A DNA stretch of 61,554 nt from positions 1-61,554 of the forward strand of contig CAJIZA010000002.1 in assembly GCA_905181815.1 (NCBI GenBank). The letters run 5' to 3'. The notes under the pieces are model-generated. The model searched no databases. It was given only the letters and a program-made list of their open reading frames with translations, and was not told where the DNA came from. Positions within the stretch are counted from its first letter, which is position 1, and every line of letters begins with the position of its first letter. Made by a program: the position numbers and the translations under genes. Of the stretch, positions 46,220 through 56,129 are shown in pieces. The stretch is from an uncultured Planktomarina sp. (GTDB lineage Bacteria > Pseudomonadota > Alphaproteobacteria > Rhodobacterales > Rhodobacteraceae).

Positions 46220-46834
46220 TCATAGAACCACATCAGCCCGAAGTGCCGTCTGCCCCACCAGGCGGGCATTGGGCAAGTCATTGCTTTGAGCACGGATGCG
46301 CGCAGCCTCGGGCGCCAATCCATGATCCAACCAGCGCTGTATCAACCGCGCCTCAAGCTCAGCTTCAGAGCAGGTCAGCTGGACGGACAGATCCCAATAC
46401 TCCGCCATGTCGCGCCAGATCGGTGCGTCCATCAAAAGATAGTTGCCTTCGATGACGATTGTATCACACTCGGGAGAAATATGCCCAGCGCCCGCGATAG
46501 AAAGATCGCGGGCCCGGTCAAAAACCGGATAATATAGCTCATGCGCCGCGCCCAGCACCTGCACCAATCGCAGAAGCCCAATTGCATCAAAACTTGGCGG
46601 ACTGCCCTTACGGTCTAAAATTTTGCGATCGGTCAGAATGCTATTGTCGAGATGAAACCCATCCATCGGCACAAGCTGACTAGCCAGGCCAGCCTGCTGC
46701 AAGGCCTCGACCAGCCCTGCCGCAAGCGTGGACTTCCCGCTGGCCGGAGGTCCCGCAATGGCGATCACCCGCCGCGCTTGGCGTCTGGGGCTGTGCAACA
46801 CCCGCTCAAGCAGGGCGGAGATCTGCGCACTCAT
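46220..46834 (-). CDS. FrcK-type nucleoside/sugar kinase-like protein
   Basis: A 204-residue P-loop kinase of the uridine kinase/phosphoribulokinase type, the kind encoded with fructose ABC operons (FrcK). It has Walker A VIAIAGPPASGKSTLAAGL, the substrate segment VPMDGFHLDNSIL, FDRARDL, and a strand IVIEGNYLLMD carrying the acidic residue. It overlaps the preceding ABC gene by 4 nt, so the operon structure is still visible. Unlike its two upstream neighbours it appears intact, and it may have gained or kept a use apart from transport. Its substrate is unproven. Confidence 0.72.
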   Translation of the reverse strand: MSAQISALLERVLHSPRRQARRVIAIAGPPASGKSTLAAGLVEALQQAGLASQLVPMDGFHLDNSILTDRKILDRKGSPPSFDAIGLLRLVQVLGAAHELYYPVFDRARDLSIAGAGHISPECDTIVIEGNYLLMDAPIWRDMAEYWDLSVQLTCSEAELEARLIQRWLDHGLAPEAARIRAQSNDLPNARLVGQTALRADVVL

Positions 46835-47379
46835 GCCGCTGTAGGCTCATTGAGAACAATCACCTTCGGACCAAAAGCCGCGGCCCGCGCCACCGCTACC
46901 CCCTGGCATTGCCCACCGGAGAGCGTTTTCACCGCTTGATTAATGTTCTGAACTGTCATGAGCCCAAGCTCGGTCAACTTATCACGCGAAAAATCTTGCA
47001 TACGTTTTTGATCCGTCATGCGAAACACCAACCCCAAGACACCGGGCTTCCGCATTTCGTGCCCCAAAAGCATGTTGTTGGCAATCGATAGGACTGGCGA
47101 TAGAGCCAAGTTTTGATAAATTGTTTTAATGCCTTCACTGCAGGCATTATCGGGCGATTTGAAATTCACCGGACGCCCGTCCACCAAGACTTCACCATTA
47201 TCTGGAACAACCGCCTCAGATAGAGCCTTGGTCAAGGTCGATTTGCCCGCGCAAATTTCTCCGGGGTATAAATCGAAATCTGCCCCATCGATGGCGATCA
47301 CCGTACGATAACGATTCACAAGCCTTCGGGCTTGGATAATAGGATGCTTCTCACTCATTTTGTCGCCCTCCGCAGCCAT
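46831..47379 (-). pseudogene. sugar ABC transporter ATPase (FrcA-type), inactivated
   Basis: The 182-residue frame matches sugar-importer ATPases of the FrcA type but cannot work. The P-loop is deleted: DLYPGEICAGKSTLTKALSE lacks the residues that normally read ILAVIGDNG before AGKST. The Walker B Asp is Asn (VIVLNEPTAA), and the protein ends at that point, losing about 70 residues. The signature region is LSGGQCQGVAVARA (altered from LSGGQRQGVAVAR). The frame is still open, so decay is recent or the fragment is a by-product. Confidence 0.75.
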
Positions 47380-47615
47380 CGGTCAAGCCCCACCGCGATC
47401 AAAACCAAATTGCCCGCCACAAGCATTTGCCAATAATCATATACCTCGGCCAAGGACAGGCCAGTATTGAACACACCCACAATCATCGCCCCTAGAGCGG
47501 ATCCTGGGATCGAACCGCACCTGCCAAAAATTGAAGCCGGCAGCATTGGCGCCAATGCCCGCTCCCAGGGTGCTGCCTCCGAAATCATCCGCGCGCAATG
47601 CTTTTTAAAAGCCAT
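47355..47615 (-). pseudogene. sugar ABC permease (FrcC-type) C-terminal fragment
   Basis: An 86-residue frame holding only the end of a ribose/fructose-type permease: GSIPGSALGAMIVGVFNTGL, YDYWQMLVAGNLVLIAVGLD and WLRRATK. About three quarters of the permease and the whole binding-protein gene are absent. Its 3' end overlaps the ATPase start, as in intact frc operons. Confidence 0.75.
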
Positions 47616-47640
47616 TACCAGTATCTAAACCATCAAACCA

Positions 47641-48330
47641 CTACCGATCTAACGCCCGTAAGACAAAGGGCCCCATATCAGCTACCACAGCCGCAACGCC
47701 TTCGGCATTTGGATGCAATCCATCTGCTTGGAAATAATTTTGCAAATCTGGGGTCACCCCTTCCGGCGCCATGAGCGTTTTGAAATAGAAAGGGTAAAAT
47801 TCGACATCATAGCGGGCGGCGAGCTCTTGAAAAGCTTGGTCATACTGCTCCTTATAATCCGCGCCGTAGTTCAGCGGCCCCAAGTGCCCAACCAAAAGCG
47901 TCGTGATACTCTGAGCCTCCAGTTTCTCTAAAATTTGATTCAAATTTTTATTTACCAACCCGGGATCCAAGCCACGCAGCATGTCATTTGAGCCAAGATT
48001 GACAATCACCAAATCCACCGGCTCGACCAAAGTCCAGTCTAGTCGGGCCAATCCCCCCGCTGTGGTGTCGCCAGAGACGCCAGCGTTGATCATGCGCACC
48101 TGAGACCCCTGCCCGGCCAGCCAAGCGTCCAACTGTGGCACAAAGCCACTTTCTGCAGGCAAACCATAGCCCTGGGTCAAGCTGTCTCCGAAAGCCACCA
48201 CTGTCTTACTGGGATTTTCAGCCGGGGCCTCCGATTGGCCCCCCGCCTGAACCATTGTGCAAAAAAGAATTAGCGCCAAGGCGTTGCAAAAGCGATAAAT
48301 AAGGCCATATCGACAGGAAGAAAATATCAT
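47641..48330 (-). CDS. tesA: arylesterase, TesA-type GDSL hydrolase
   Basis: A periplasmic SGNH hydrolase related to E. coli TesA (thioesterase I/protease I). About 229 residues from the ATG at 48330; upstream in-frame ATGs overlap the divergent gene. A signal peptide is present (LIYRFCNALALILFCTMVQA). Catalytic blocks are VVAFGDSLTQGYGL (Ser), NAGVSGDTTAGGL (Gly), LVIVNLGSNDML (Asn) and ADGLHPNAEG (Asp/His). It is divergent from the ABC pair that accompanies tesA in many proteobacteria. Confidence 0.9.
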   Translation of the reverse strand: MIFSSCRYGLIYRFCNALALILFCTMVQAGGQSEAPAENPSKTVVAFGDSLTQGYGLPAESGFVPQLDAWLAGQGSQVRMINAGVSGDTTAGGLARLDWTLVEPVDLVIVNLGSNDMLRGLDPGLVNKNLNQILEKLEAQSITTLLVGHLGPLNYGADYKEQYDQAFQELAARYDVEFYPFYFKTLMAPEGVTPDLQNYFQADGLHPNAEGVAAVVADMGPFVLRALDR

Positions 48331-48342
48331 AGGACGGCTCCC

Positions 48343-49032
48343 GTGGAACATAAATTCGCAATCAATCTTCAGCACGTCCATCTCTCCCTCAAGGGCAACG
48401 CAGGACCAATAGACATTTTACATAGTGTCGACTTGCAAATTACTCAAGGGAGCAGCTGCGCCTTGGTCGGCCCCTCCGGATCCGGCAAGTCCAGCCTGCT
48501 GATGGTTATGGCCGGGCTCGAGCAGGCCACAAGCGGCCGGGTGACCGTGCTAGGAGAGGATATCAGTGCGATGTCAGAGGCTGAACTAGCGCGGTTTCGC
48601 CGTGGGCGGGTTGGTGTCGTGTTCCAATCTTTCCATCTCATCCCGTCGATGACGGCCCTCCAAAACGTCGCAACAGCGCTTGAATTGGCGGGGCAACCCG
48701 ATCCATTCGATCGAGCGCGTGAAAAATTGACCGAGTTGGGCCTGGCTCACCGCTGTGACCATTTCCCCAAACAAATGTCCGGTGGCGAGCAGCAACGAGT
48801 GGCGCTGGCGCGCGCGTTAGCCCCCAATCCCAAACTTGTTTTTGCAGATGAACCCACGGGCAATCTGGATGCGGCCAATGGAGCCAGCATTGTTGATAAC
48901 CTGTTCACCCTCACTCAAGAGCAGGTCGATACGACTTTGATCCTCGTCACCCATGACATTCAATTGGCACAGCGCTGTGATCGGATCATTGATCTGCGCG
49001 ATGGCAAAATCTGTGAGAGCAATGGCGCATGA
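48343..49032 (+). CDS. ybbA: ABC transporter ATPase, YbbA (LolD-like)
   Basis: A 229-residue MacB/LolD-family ATPase: Walker [13 protein letters not shown]-loop VGVVFQSFHLIPSMTALQNV, signature MSGGEQQRVALARAL, Walker B LVFADEPTGNLDAANG and switch LVTHD. The start is a GTG (GTGGAACATAAA), only 12 nt from the divergent tesA start, so both promoters overlap. It overlaps the permease gene by 4 nt. Function in YbbAP systems is not well defined; extraction of lipids or hydrophobic compounds is suspected. Confidence 0.88.
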   Translation: MEHKFAINLQHVHLSLKGNAGPIDILHSVDLQITQGSSCALVGPSGSGKSSLLMVMAGLEQATSGRVTVLGEDISAMSEAELARFRRGRVGVVFQSFHLIPSMTALQNVATALELAGQPDPFDRAREKLTELGLAHRCDHFPKQMSGGEQQRVALARALAPNPKLVFADEPTGNLDAANGASIVDNLFTLTQEQVDTTLILVTHDIQLAQRCDRIIDLRDGKICESNGA

Positions 49033-51551
49033 TTGCCCTTAAAATTGCCCAGCGTGAATTGATCGCCGCCTGGCGCCAGCGCCTGCACGGCTTTCGCATT
49101 CTCATGCTCTGCTTAATTTTTGGCATCGCCTCTATCTCTGCGATTGGCTCGTTGCGCGGCGCAATTGACGCGGGATTAAACAGCAATGGAAGGGTTTTTC
49201 TCGGAGGTGACGCCCAAATTGAGCTCACCTACCGCCAGGCCAATACGCAGGAATTAGCTTGGATGGCCCGTCAAAGCCAGGCGCGGTCGCAGATCATTGA
49301 TTTTCGCTCCATGGCCGTCGCCCCAGACACGAACAAGCGCATTCTAACGCAGGTCAAAGCAGTGGATTCGGCCTACCCTTTGGTGGGGGCCATCACCCTG
49401 TCGGGTAATATGGGTTTATCAGAGGCTTTTGCCGGCCGGGACGGCCTACCGGGCGTGGTTCTCGCCCCTGCGCTTCTGCGGCGCCTAAAAGTCAACTTGG
49501 GTGATCAGGTGCAGTTTGGGCAAAAGCTATTTGTGGTCATGGCAACCCTGCTCAAAGAAACTGATAATTTTGGCAATTTCGCTTTGGGACCCCGCAGCCT
49601 TGTCTTGACCAAAGACCTCGAAGGCTCAGGACTGCTGGCCGCGGGCACCCTCTTTTCTAGCAAATACCGGCTGATTCTTGAGGCTGGGAGTGATTTAGAT
49701 CAGGCCCAACAAAGGTTTGACAGTGATTGGCCCAGCACTGGCGCCAAATGGAAAGATGCCCGCAAAGCCTCACCCGGCGCCGATCGGGTGATCGAACGAA
49801 TGAGCCGTTTTTTGATCCTGATCGGCCTATCGAGCCTGGTCGTCGGCGGCATTGGGGTTAGCGCTGCTGTGCGGGCGTTTATTACCAAAAAAACTGGACA
49901 CATCGCCGTGTTAAAGACCCTTGGCGCCACACCTGGACAAATCTTTTGGATCTACACTCTGCAAATCGCCGTCTATACCGGCCTGTCGGTGGTGCTTGGC
50001 CTTTTACTCGGCGCCCTTGCGCCCTTTGCTGTCCTGCCATTTTTGCCTGAAAATTTGGCAGAGGTGGCCCTGATATCCATATACCCTTCTCCCCTCATTG
50101 AGGCCGCGGTCCATGGCAGCTTGGCCGCGGCGATTTTTTCGATTTGGCCCCTGGCACAGACCGAGCACATTCGCCCAGCCAATCTCTTCCGCGGAGGCGC
50201 GCCTGCTCTTTGGCCCGCGCGGCGCTATCTCGTTGTGCAGGGCGCCTTGTTGGCTGCGGCGATCTTTAGCGCAGTGCAGTTTTCCGGCTCCTGGTCCATG
50301 ACTTTCTGGCTCTTGGGTGGCATTGCAATTTCGCTGCTCATCCTAGCGATGATCTCTGGCGCATTTCAGTTCACACTCAATCGTATCATGCGTGGCTCCA
50401 CATTTCAGGGCCGATTGCCGCTGCGCGCAGCCTTGAGCGCTCTGGCCAGTGGGTCGGAACGAACTGGCTCAGTGGTTATGGGCATCGGTCTTGGACTCAC
50501 AGTTCTGGCTGCGATTGGGCAAATTGACGGCAACCTACGGCGCTCCATCACACAATCCTTACCCGAAAAAGCCCCAAGTTTCTTTTTCCTCGATATTCAA
50601 TCCAGTCAACTGCCAAAATTTAACCAAAGACTGGCGGAAAATCCGGCGGTTAGGCAAGTTGAAACAGCCCCCATGCTGCGCGGTCTTGTCACAAAAATTA
50701 ACGAACAACCCGCGGCCAAAGTTGGCGGGGATCATTGGGTTCTGCGGGGAGACCGCGGGATCAGCTATGCGGATGGTTTGCCCAAAAAAACAAAAATTAT
50801 AGCTGGGCAGTGGTGGGGCGCAGGCTATAGCGGGCCGCCCCAAATCAGCTTTGCCGCCGAAGAAGCTGAAGAAATCGGCATCGGGCTTGGAGATCAATTG
50901 ACCCTCAACGTGCTGGGCCGCGATATCACCGCCACTATCACAAGCCTGCGCGAGGTGGATTTCTCCACTGCCGGCATGGGATTTGTAATTTTGTTGAATG
51001 AAGCGGCTTTGAAAGGCGCGCCGCATTCTCATATTGCAACTGTCTATGCCGAAGCCTCCGCTGAAATCCCAATTTTGGATGAGCTGAACCAAGCCTTTCC
51101 CAATGTCACAGGCATTCAAATTCGAGAAGCTGCAGCTTTGGTCACAGGCGTGGTATCATCCATCGCCTCCGCCGCTTCGATCGGCGCCCTTGCCACACTG
51201 ATCACTGGACTTTTGATCCTGATCGGGACCGCCGCAGCCAGCACAGCCCAGCGGGCCTATGAAAGCTCAATTTTAAAGACACTCGGGGCCACGCGGCGCG
51301 AAATTCTCACCTCTTTCGCCCTACGCTCAGCCATGATCGGCGCGCTTGCCGCCGGCGTAGCCCTTGGCGCGGGGCTTTTGGGCGGCTGGGCCGTCAGCCA
51401 TTTTGTATTTGAAAATCAATTTGCAATCATCTGGATGAATGCTGCATTGGTGATCCTTGGCGGTGTCGGCCTCACCTTGATCACAGGCGTGCTCTTTGCC
51501 CTAGGCCCCCTGTCGCAATCCGCCGCAACTGAGCTCAGGCACCAAGATTGA
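49029..51551 (+). CDS. ybbP: ABC transporter permease, YbbP (FtsX/MacB-type)
   Basis: An 840-residue membrane protein with the duplicated FtsX-like layout: one N-terminal helix (residues 20-42), a large periplasmic domain (about 45-250), FtsX core 1 (about 260-350, HIAVLKTLGATPGQIFWIYT), a central set of helices, a second periplasmic domain (about 500-690) and FtsX core 2 (about 700-830, SSILKTLGATRREIL). Length and duplication match YbbP. It is co-translated with ybbA. Confidence 0.88.
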   Translation: MIALKIAQRELIAAWRQRLHGFRILMLCLIFGIASISAIGSLRGAIDAGLNSNGRVFLGGDAQIELTYRQANTQELAWMARQSQARSQIIDFRSMAVAPDTNKRILTQVKAVDSAYPLVGAITLSGNMGLSEAFAGRDGLPGVVLAPALLRRLKVNLGDQVQFGQKLFVVMATLLKETDNFGNFALGPRSLVLTKDLEGSGLLAAGTLFSSKYRLILEAGSDLDQAQQRFDSDWPSTGAKWKDARKASPGADRVIERMSRFLILIGLSSLVVGGIGVSAAVRAFITKKTGHIAVLKTLGATPGQIFWIYTLQIAVYTGLSVVLGLLLGALAPFAVLPFLPENLAEVALISIYPSPLIEAAVHGSLAAAIFSIWPLAQTEHIRPANLFRGGAPALWPARRYLVVQGALLAAAIFSAVQFSGSWSMTFWLLGGIAISLLILAMISGAFQFTLNRIMRGSTFQGRLPLRAALSALASGSERTGSVVMGIGLGLTVLAAIGQIDGNLRRSITQSLPEKAPSFFFLDIQSSQLPKFNQRLAENPAVRQVETAPMLRGLVTKINEQPAAKVGGDHWVLRGDRGISYADGLPKKTKIIAGQWWGAGYSGPPQISFAAEEAEEIGIGLGDQLTLNVLGRDITATITSLREVDFSTAGMGFVILLNEAALKGAPHSHIATVYAEASAEIPILDELNQAFPNVTGIQIREAAALVTGVVSSIASAASIGALATLITGLLILIGTAAASTAQRAYESSILKTLGATRREILTSFALRSAMIGALAAGVALGAGLLGGWAVSHFVFENQFAIIWMNAALVILGGVGLTLITGVLFALGPLSQSAATELRHQD

Positions 51552-51682
51552 CGCCACCGGGCAAGATAACTACCCACTCTTTCTTTGTCATCGGAGGTTT
51601 TTCACCTGCGCTCTCCAGACAAAACGATTCACCGCATCGCCTCAAACCGCTGTGGTCGCAGGCGGAACCATAATGTGAGAAA

Positions 51683-52369
51683 ATGGGTCATACGCGCATT
51701 AAATATTTGGTGACTATACCAACTTAAAATCGCGCGCCCCTGCTGGCGAAGGCGTTGCGATCTGTCCGAGATGCCCTACGCGACTGTTCAGAAGTGATTG
51801 TCGTCAACGATGGCACAGCTTTTTCGCAGCCCACGCGTGACTTGATTGGCTCATTGGGCGCCGTGGCTGTAAAAACCAAAGGTGGGCTCGACGCGCGCGC
51901 GGAATGGCTTTTGTTTTTGGATGATGATGATCTCATTGCCGTCATATATTGGCAGGCGGTCGCCCGCTATATCGACGCGCATTTTCAATCTACAGATCTA
52001 GCCTATGGATTTTATCGCGCCAGCTCCCAGTCAGATCGCACAGCAATGCAGCGGGTCGCAGCAGCCCAGACAATGTTTCATAGTCAGCTGCAAGAGGGTA
52101 CATCTCTGAGGTCCAAAATGCAGGATTGGGCTTCAGATTTTGGGTACCAAAAGCCCTATTTCAAAAGGTCAGTGGCATTAACTGCAGAGTTGCGCACGAA
52201 TTCGGATACAGATTTTTACCATAAATTTCTGAGCGCTGGCGCGAGCTGCCACAACACACCATCAGATGGCGCAATAATTTTTAAGGCGATCATGGTACAG
52301 CCGCCGCCAGCTCCAACACAAAACGCTACGGGCCAGGGCAACTTACCCATTATTTCAAGCATATTTTGA
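51683..52369 (+). pseudogene. family 2 glycosyltransferase with early stop
   Basis: The frame from ATG 51683 reads RIKYLVTIPT, then a TAA (51725-51727), then NRAPLLAKALRSVRDAL, SEVIVVNDGTAF and EWLLFLDDDDLI: the N-terminal GT-A fold of a family 2 glycosyltransferase. The stop stands where Tyr or Phe of the IPTYNR motif belongs, so one base change (for example TAT to TAA) killed it. The DDDD metal motif is present. The far end looks frame-shifted as well, since a neighbouring frame stays open to about 52502. Restart at the ATG at 51755 would give a product lacking the first strand. Confidence 0.7.
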
Positions 52370-52492
52370 ACACCCAGGCAAAAATTTTGGCCACAAACAA
52401 CAAGACCCAATACGACATATTTTATGGCTTATCACCCAAACGGCCAGGGGGCGCCAATCGGGCGCTTGAATTCTATCCACCGACCTGCGCCT

Positions 52493-53437
52493 ATGGCCCA
52501 TGAACAGATCGTTTCCAACAGGCTGGGACTGCATGATCAAACCCAAGCGCGGGCTGTGACAGCCCAGCGCAGCCAAAAGACCATTGGTCTCACACTCGCC
52601 ATTTTTGGCGCGCTGCTGTTGACGCCCGATACGTTGTTCATGCGCCTGTCGCAGCTCGATGGGTTCAACATGTTGCTCTGGCGCGGCGGCCTCAGCGGCC
52701 TGGCCTATTTTATGATCTGGTTATGGATGCGCGGCCCGCGCGATCTGTCCAATATTTGGACCCGAAATTTTGCCATAATTGTTGCCTGTCAAACCGGTAA
52801 TGCGGCGTTATTCAGCCTCGCCATTGCGGTCGCGCCTGTGACTGTTGTGCTGATAGGCGTGGCCACCGTGCCAATTTTCGCCGCTGTTATGTCGCGCGTC
52901 ATATTGGGTGAAGCCCTCTCAATGCGTACGCTTATCACCGCCACCATGGTCTTTTTGGGCCTATTTGTCTCTGTAATGGGCAGTGATGACGGGCAAATTA
53001 AGCTCGACCTCATCACGCTCATCGGTGCGGGATTAGGGCTGGGCGTCGCCTTCAGCCTGGCGATGAATTTCACAATAATCCGCAAAGACCCAGAAGTACC
53101 CTTTGTTCTGGCCATTGCCATTGGCGCCATTACCGCCGCCGGGTTGGCGGCTTTATTTGCGACCACACTGGCCTGGCCGCCTCTCCCGCAGATGGCTGCT
53201 ATTGCTTTGACCGGTATTTTCATTCTGCCGCTGTCTTTTGTCACCCTCTCTTATGCGGCCCGCTTTGTGCCCTCCTCGACCGTAAGCCTTATCATGTTGT
53301 TGGAGACAATTTTGGGCCCTTTATGGGTTTGGTGGGGTATTGATGAGGCCCCGAGTGCCGCGATGTTAATTGGCGGTGGCATCGTCTTGACCTGTCTAGC
53401 TGTATTCTTGATCTTTGAGGACCACCACGCCGCTTGA
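52493..53437 (+). CDS. DMT-superfamily (EamA) transporter
   Basis: A 314-residue inner-membrane transporter with ten predicted helices in two EamA repeats: LTLAIFGALLLTPDTLFMRL with LLWRGGLSGLAY in the first and GAGLGLGVAFSLAMNF in the second; a final LLETILGPLWVWWGIDEAP is typical. Such proteins export amino acids or other metabolites. I use the ATG at 52493; an upstream in-frame ATG at 52424 lies within the decayed glycosyltransferase tail. Confidence 0.85.
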   Translation: MAHEQIVSNRLGLHDQTQARAVTAQRSQKTIGLTLAIFGALLLTPDTLFMRLSQLDGFNMLLWRGGLSGLAYFMIWLWMRGPRDLSNIWTRNFAIIVACQTGNAALFSLAIAVAPVTVVLIGVATVPIFAAVMSRVILGEALSMRTLITATMVFLGLFVSVMGSDDGQIKLDLITLIGAGLGLGVAFSLAMNFTIIRKDPEVPFVLAIAIGAITAAGLAALFATTLAWPPLPQMAAIALTGIFILPLSFVTLSYAARFVPSSTVSLIMLLETILGPLWVWWGIDEAPSAAMLIGGGIVLTCLAVFLIFEDHHAA

Positions 53438-53538
53438 AGCACTCCCATTACGGCCACCTTTGATAACGAAACCGCTACACAATTAAATGATCGACAACGA
53501 GGATGTGGGGTCTTAGCTTCTCAGCGAGGAGATTTGCC

Positions 53539-55086
53539 ATGACCCATTATGAAACTGCCGCATCAGACCTTCCCCTAAGCACCCTGAGCGTGACAGAGCG
53601 TGTCTTCGAGGGTCTCACTCCACGACTGGAAGATGTGGTTATAATTGATGGGATAGATGGGCGAACATTTACCGCCGGTGGCGTTATCGATCATGTCAAA
53701 CGTCTTGCTGGTGGGTTGCGCGCAGCCGGCCATGTGCCACAAAAACCTGTCGCACTTATGGCGCCGAACTCACCAGAATATTGTATTATTTTTCATGCAG
53801 TCGCTTGGGCAGGCGGCACGATCACAACTTTAAATCCGACCTATACAGCGCATGAAATTCGCCATCAGCTGCGAGATTCTGGTGCGGGCCTGTTGATCTC
53901 CGTCCCCGCAACGCTCGCAGTCGCCAAAGAGGCGCTGGAAGAGCTGCCAGAAGTGCAGCTTTGCGTCATCGGCAGCGCTGAAGGTTGCCAGAGCCTATCT
54001 GAGCTATACGGCCCGGCGCAGGAGCAGCAGTGCCCCGTAGATTTGGAATGCCACAGCGTTGTGCTGCCCTATTCGTCTGGAACCACTGGCCTGCCCAAAG
54101 GGGTGTGCCTGTCGCATCGCAACCTTTCAATGAATATCGATCAAACCGCCCAGGGCGCTGAATTTCAAGCAGGCGAGACCGCCGCCGCCTTCCTACCTTT
54201 CTTTCACATTTATGGTATGACCGTGATGATGAATATGCATCTCGCCTGCGGTGGTGTTTTGGTCACCATGCCACGGTTCGACTTGGAGCTTTTCTTGCGC
54301 ATTTGCCAAGATCACCGCGCCCGGCGCATGTGGATTGTGCCGCCTGTCGCCCTTGCATTGGCCAAACATCCCTTGGTCGATACCTATGATCTCAGCGCAT
54401 TGGAGCAAGTTTTCTCGGGTGCCGCACCCATGGGCAGCGCCCTGTCTGACGCGGTGTCCAGTCGCCTCAATTGCGCCATGCTGCAAGGCTTCGGAATGAC
54501 CGAACTGGCGCCTGTGTCCCATATCACCCCCCTCAGCACCCCACGTTCAGGGGCCTCTGGGCTTGCGATTCCCAACACCCACTGCCGAATTGTCAGCCCC
54601 GAGTCTGGGGCCGACTTGCCACCGGGCGAGGAAGGCGAACTTTGGATCAAAGGCCCACAGGTCATGATTGGCTATCTCAACAATGAAAAAGCCACCAAAG
54701 AAACCCTGACTTCGGATGGCTGGCTGAAAACCGGCGATGTGGCGGTCATTGATGCGGATGGGTACATGTTCATCGTGGATCGTCTCAAAGAGCTGATCAA
54801 ATATAAAGGGTTTCAAGTAGCCCCGGCGGAACTGGAGGCCACTTTGGTCACCCATCCCCAGATTCGAGATGCAGCCGTGATTGGCCTGCCCGATGATGAG
54901 GCGGGCGAAGTACCCGTGGCCTTTGTCGTTTGCCAAGACCCTGCCCCCAGCCCGGAAGAAATTCAATCCTATGTCGGGTCGAAACTGTCCCATTACAAAC
55001 AACTGCACCGTGTCACCTTCGTCGAGGCAATTCCAAAATCGCCCTCCGGCAAGATCCTACGTCGTTTACTGCGTGACAGCCTTTAA
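53539..55086 (+). CDS. AMP-dependent acyl/aryl-CoA ligase (4-coumarate-CoA ligase-like)
   Basis: It activates a carboxylic acid as acyl-AMP and transfers it to CoA. It has 515 residues from the ATG at 53539 (CGAGGAGA upstream). ANL-superfamily motifs are complete: P-loop YSSGTTGLPKGVCLSHRN, MLQGFGMTELAPVSH, GWLKTGDVAVIDADGYMFI, and the C-terminal catalytic Lys in PKSPSGKILRRLLRD. Similarity is to plant-type 4-coumarate-CoA ligases; the acid used is unknown. It stands alone, convergent with the AEC transporter. Confidence 0.88.
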   Translation: MTHYETAASDLPLSTLSVTERVFEGLTPRLEDVVIIDGIDGRTFTAGGVIDHVKRLAGGLRAAGHVPQKPVALMAPNSPEYCIIFHAVAWAGGTITTLNPTYTAHEIRHQLRDSGAGLLISVPATLAVAKEALEELPEVQLCVIGSAEGCQSLSELYGPAQEQQCPVDLECHSVVLPYSSGTTGLPKGVCLSHRNLSMNIDQTAQGAEFQAGETAAAFLPFFHIYGMTVMMNMHLACGGVLVTMPRFDLELFLRICQDHRARRMWIVPPVALALAKHPLVDTYDLSALEQVFSGAAPMGSALSDAVSSRLNCAMLQGFGMTELAPVSHITPLSTPRSGASGLAIPNTHCRIVSPESGADLPPGEEGELWIKGPQVMIGYLNNEKATKETLTSDGWLKTGDVAVIDADGYMFIVDRLKELIKYKGFQVAPAELEATLVTHPQIRDAAVIGLPDDEAGEVPVAFVVCQDPAPSPEEIQSYVGSKLSHYKQLHRVTFVEAIPKSPSGKILRRLLRDSL

Positions 55087-55106
55087 GTTATAAGCGCACC
55101 CCGGTC

Positions 55107-56009
55107 CTAGGCAAGATAAGCAAGCGAGAACAGCGATAAAACAGAGGTCCAGATGATCACCGGCGCGATGGTATCTGTTCGCACTTTGTAAAGCATGGCA
55201 AGAGCGAAGGCCATGGCGCCCGAAGGCCCAGCACCGTTGAGTAGGAGCAGATCATTCCAAAGCTCGGGCCGCGCACCCCAGGCCAGCACAGACACGACGA
55301 TCGCCGGCATGAGCAGCAACTTGATGCCAGCCACAGCGGCCACTTTTTTTGTTGGCCAGAGGCTGTGCCCAGATAGGATCACCCCAAGGGCAAAGAGCGT
55401 CAAAGGCGCCGCGCCCGCACCGGCAAATTTACAGGCCACCAAGAGCGGCTCAGCGGCGATCAACCCTAAGCCATTGCTGCCCAAACCCAAGGCAATCACG
55501 ATCAAAACTGGGTTTTTCACCAAGCGCAGCAGGCTTTGCGCCGCCGATTGCCCACGATTGGCCAGTAAATCCGTAGTGATTATGAAAAATGCAAAGGTCA
55601 CAGTGGCATCCCAAACTACCACTGCCATGATCGGGATATTGCCACCACTGCCATAGATCAGCGCCGAAATTGGCCAGATATAAAGCAAGGAATTGACAAA
55701 AATGGTTGCCATAGCCAGAAGCCAAGCCTCTAGAAACGAACATTTGAATAGGTAAATCGAAAGCAGCAACGTGGCCAGAAAGACAACAACTTGGGCCAGG
55801 GCATAAAGAGCTATGGCGTCAAAATAAAAACTACCAAGATCCACCCCATTGACCAAGGGGAAAATCAAAGCGGGTTGCAAGATCAAAAAGGCAACACGGT
55901 TGAGCGTGCTCGCCTCAGCAGTTGAGACAAAGCGCAGCCGCCCCATGGCAAAACCAAGCACCATGATCGAGAACACTGGCAGAATATTGTGGGTTAGAAT
56001 GGTTAGCAA
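55107..56009 (-). CDS. AEC-family (auxin efflux carrier-type) transporter
   Basis: A 300-residue membrane protein with about ten helices. The N-terminal ILTHNILPVFSIMVLGFAMG and the C-terminal NGAGPSGAMAFALAMLYKV are typical of bacterial AEC carriers, several of which move malonate, malate or other organic acids. The start is a TTG at 56009 preceded by GGGAG six bases upstream; a longer frame to 56075 has no membrane or family character. Confidence 0.85.
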   Translation of the reverse strand: MLTILTHNILPVFSIMVLGFAMGRLRFVSTAEASTLNRVAFLILQPALIFPLVNGVDLGSFYFDAIALYALAQVVVFLATLLLSIYLFKCSFLEAWLLAMATIFVNSLLYIWPISALIYGSGGNIPIMAVVVWDATVTFAFFIITTDLLANRGQSAAQSLLRLVKNPVLIVIALGLGSNGLGLIAAEPLLVACKFAGAGAAPLTLFALGVILSGHSLWPTKKVAAVAGIKLLLMPAIVVSVLAWGARPELWNDLLLLNGAGPSGAMAFALAMLYKVRTDTIAPVIIWTSVLSLFSLAYLA

Positions 56010-56129
56010 TTTGTGCTCCCGACACCGCACTTGCCTGTGCATGACCGGCCTATTACAGGAAGCGCGGCGCATCAATAAGGTAAAATGCGCCTGCCACAGG
56101 GTGCGAACTGTTGTCCCGCAATGTTACGC

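Noticed and set aside
55090-55112. Third copy of the palindromic repeat (CCCCGGTCCTAGG)
   Set aside because: Only about a dozen bases match, and they cover the end of the AEC gene; there is no extended similarity.
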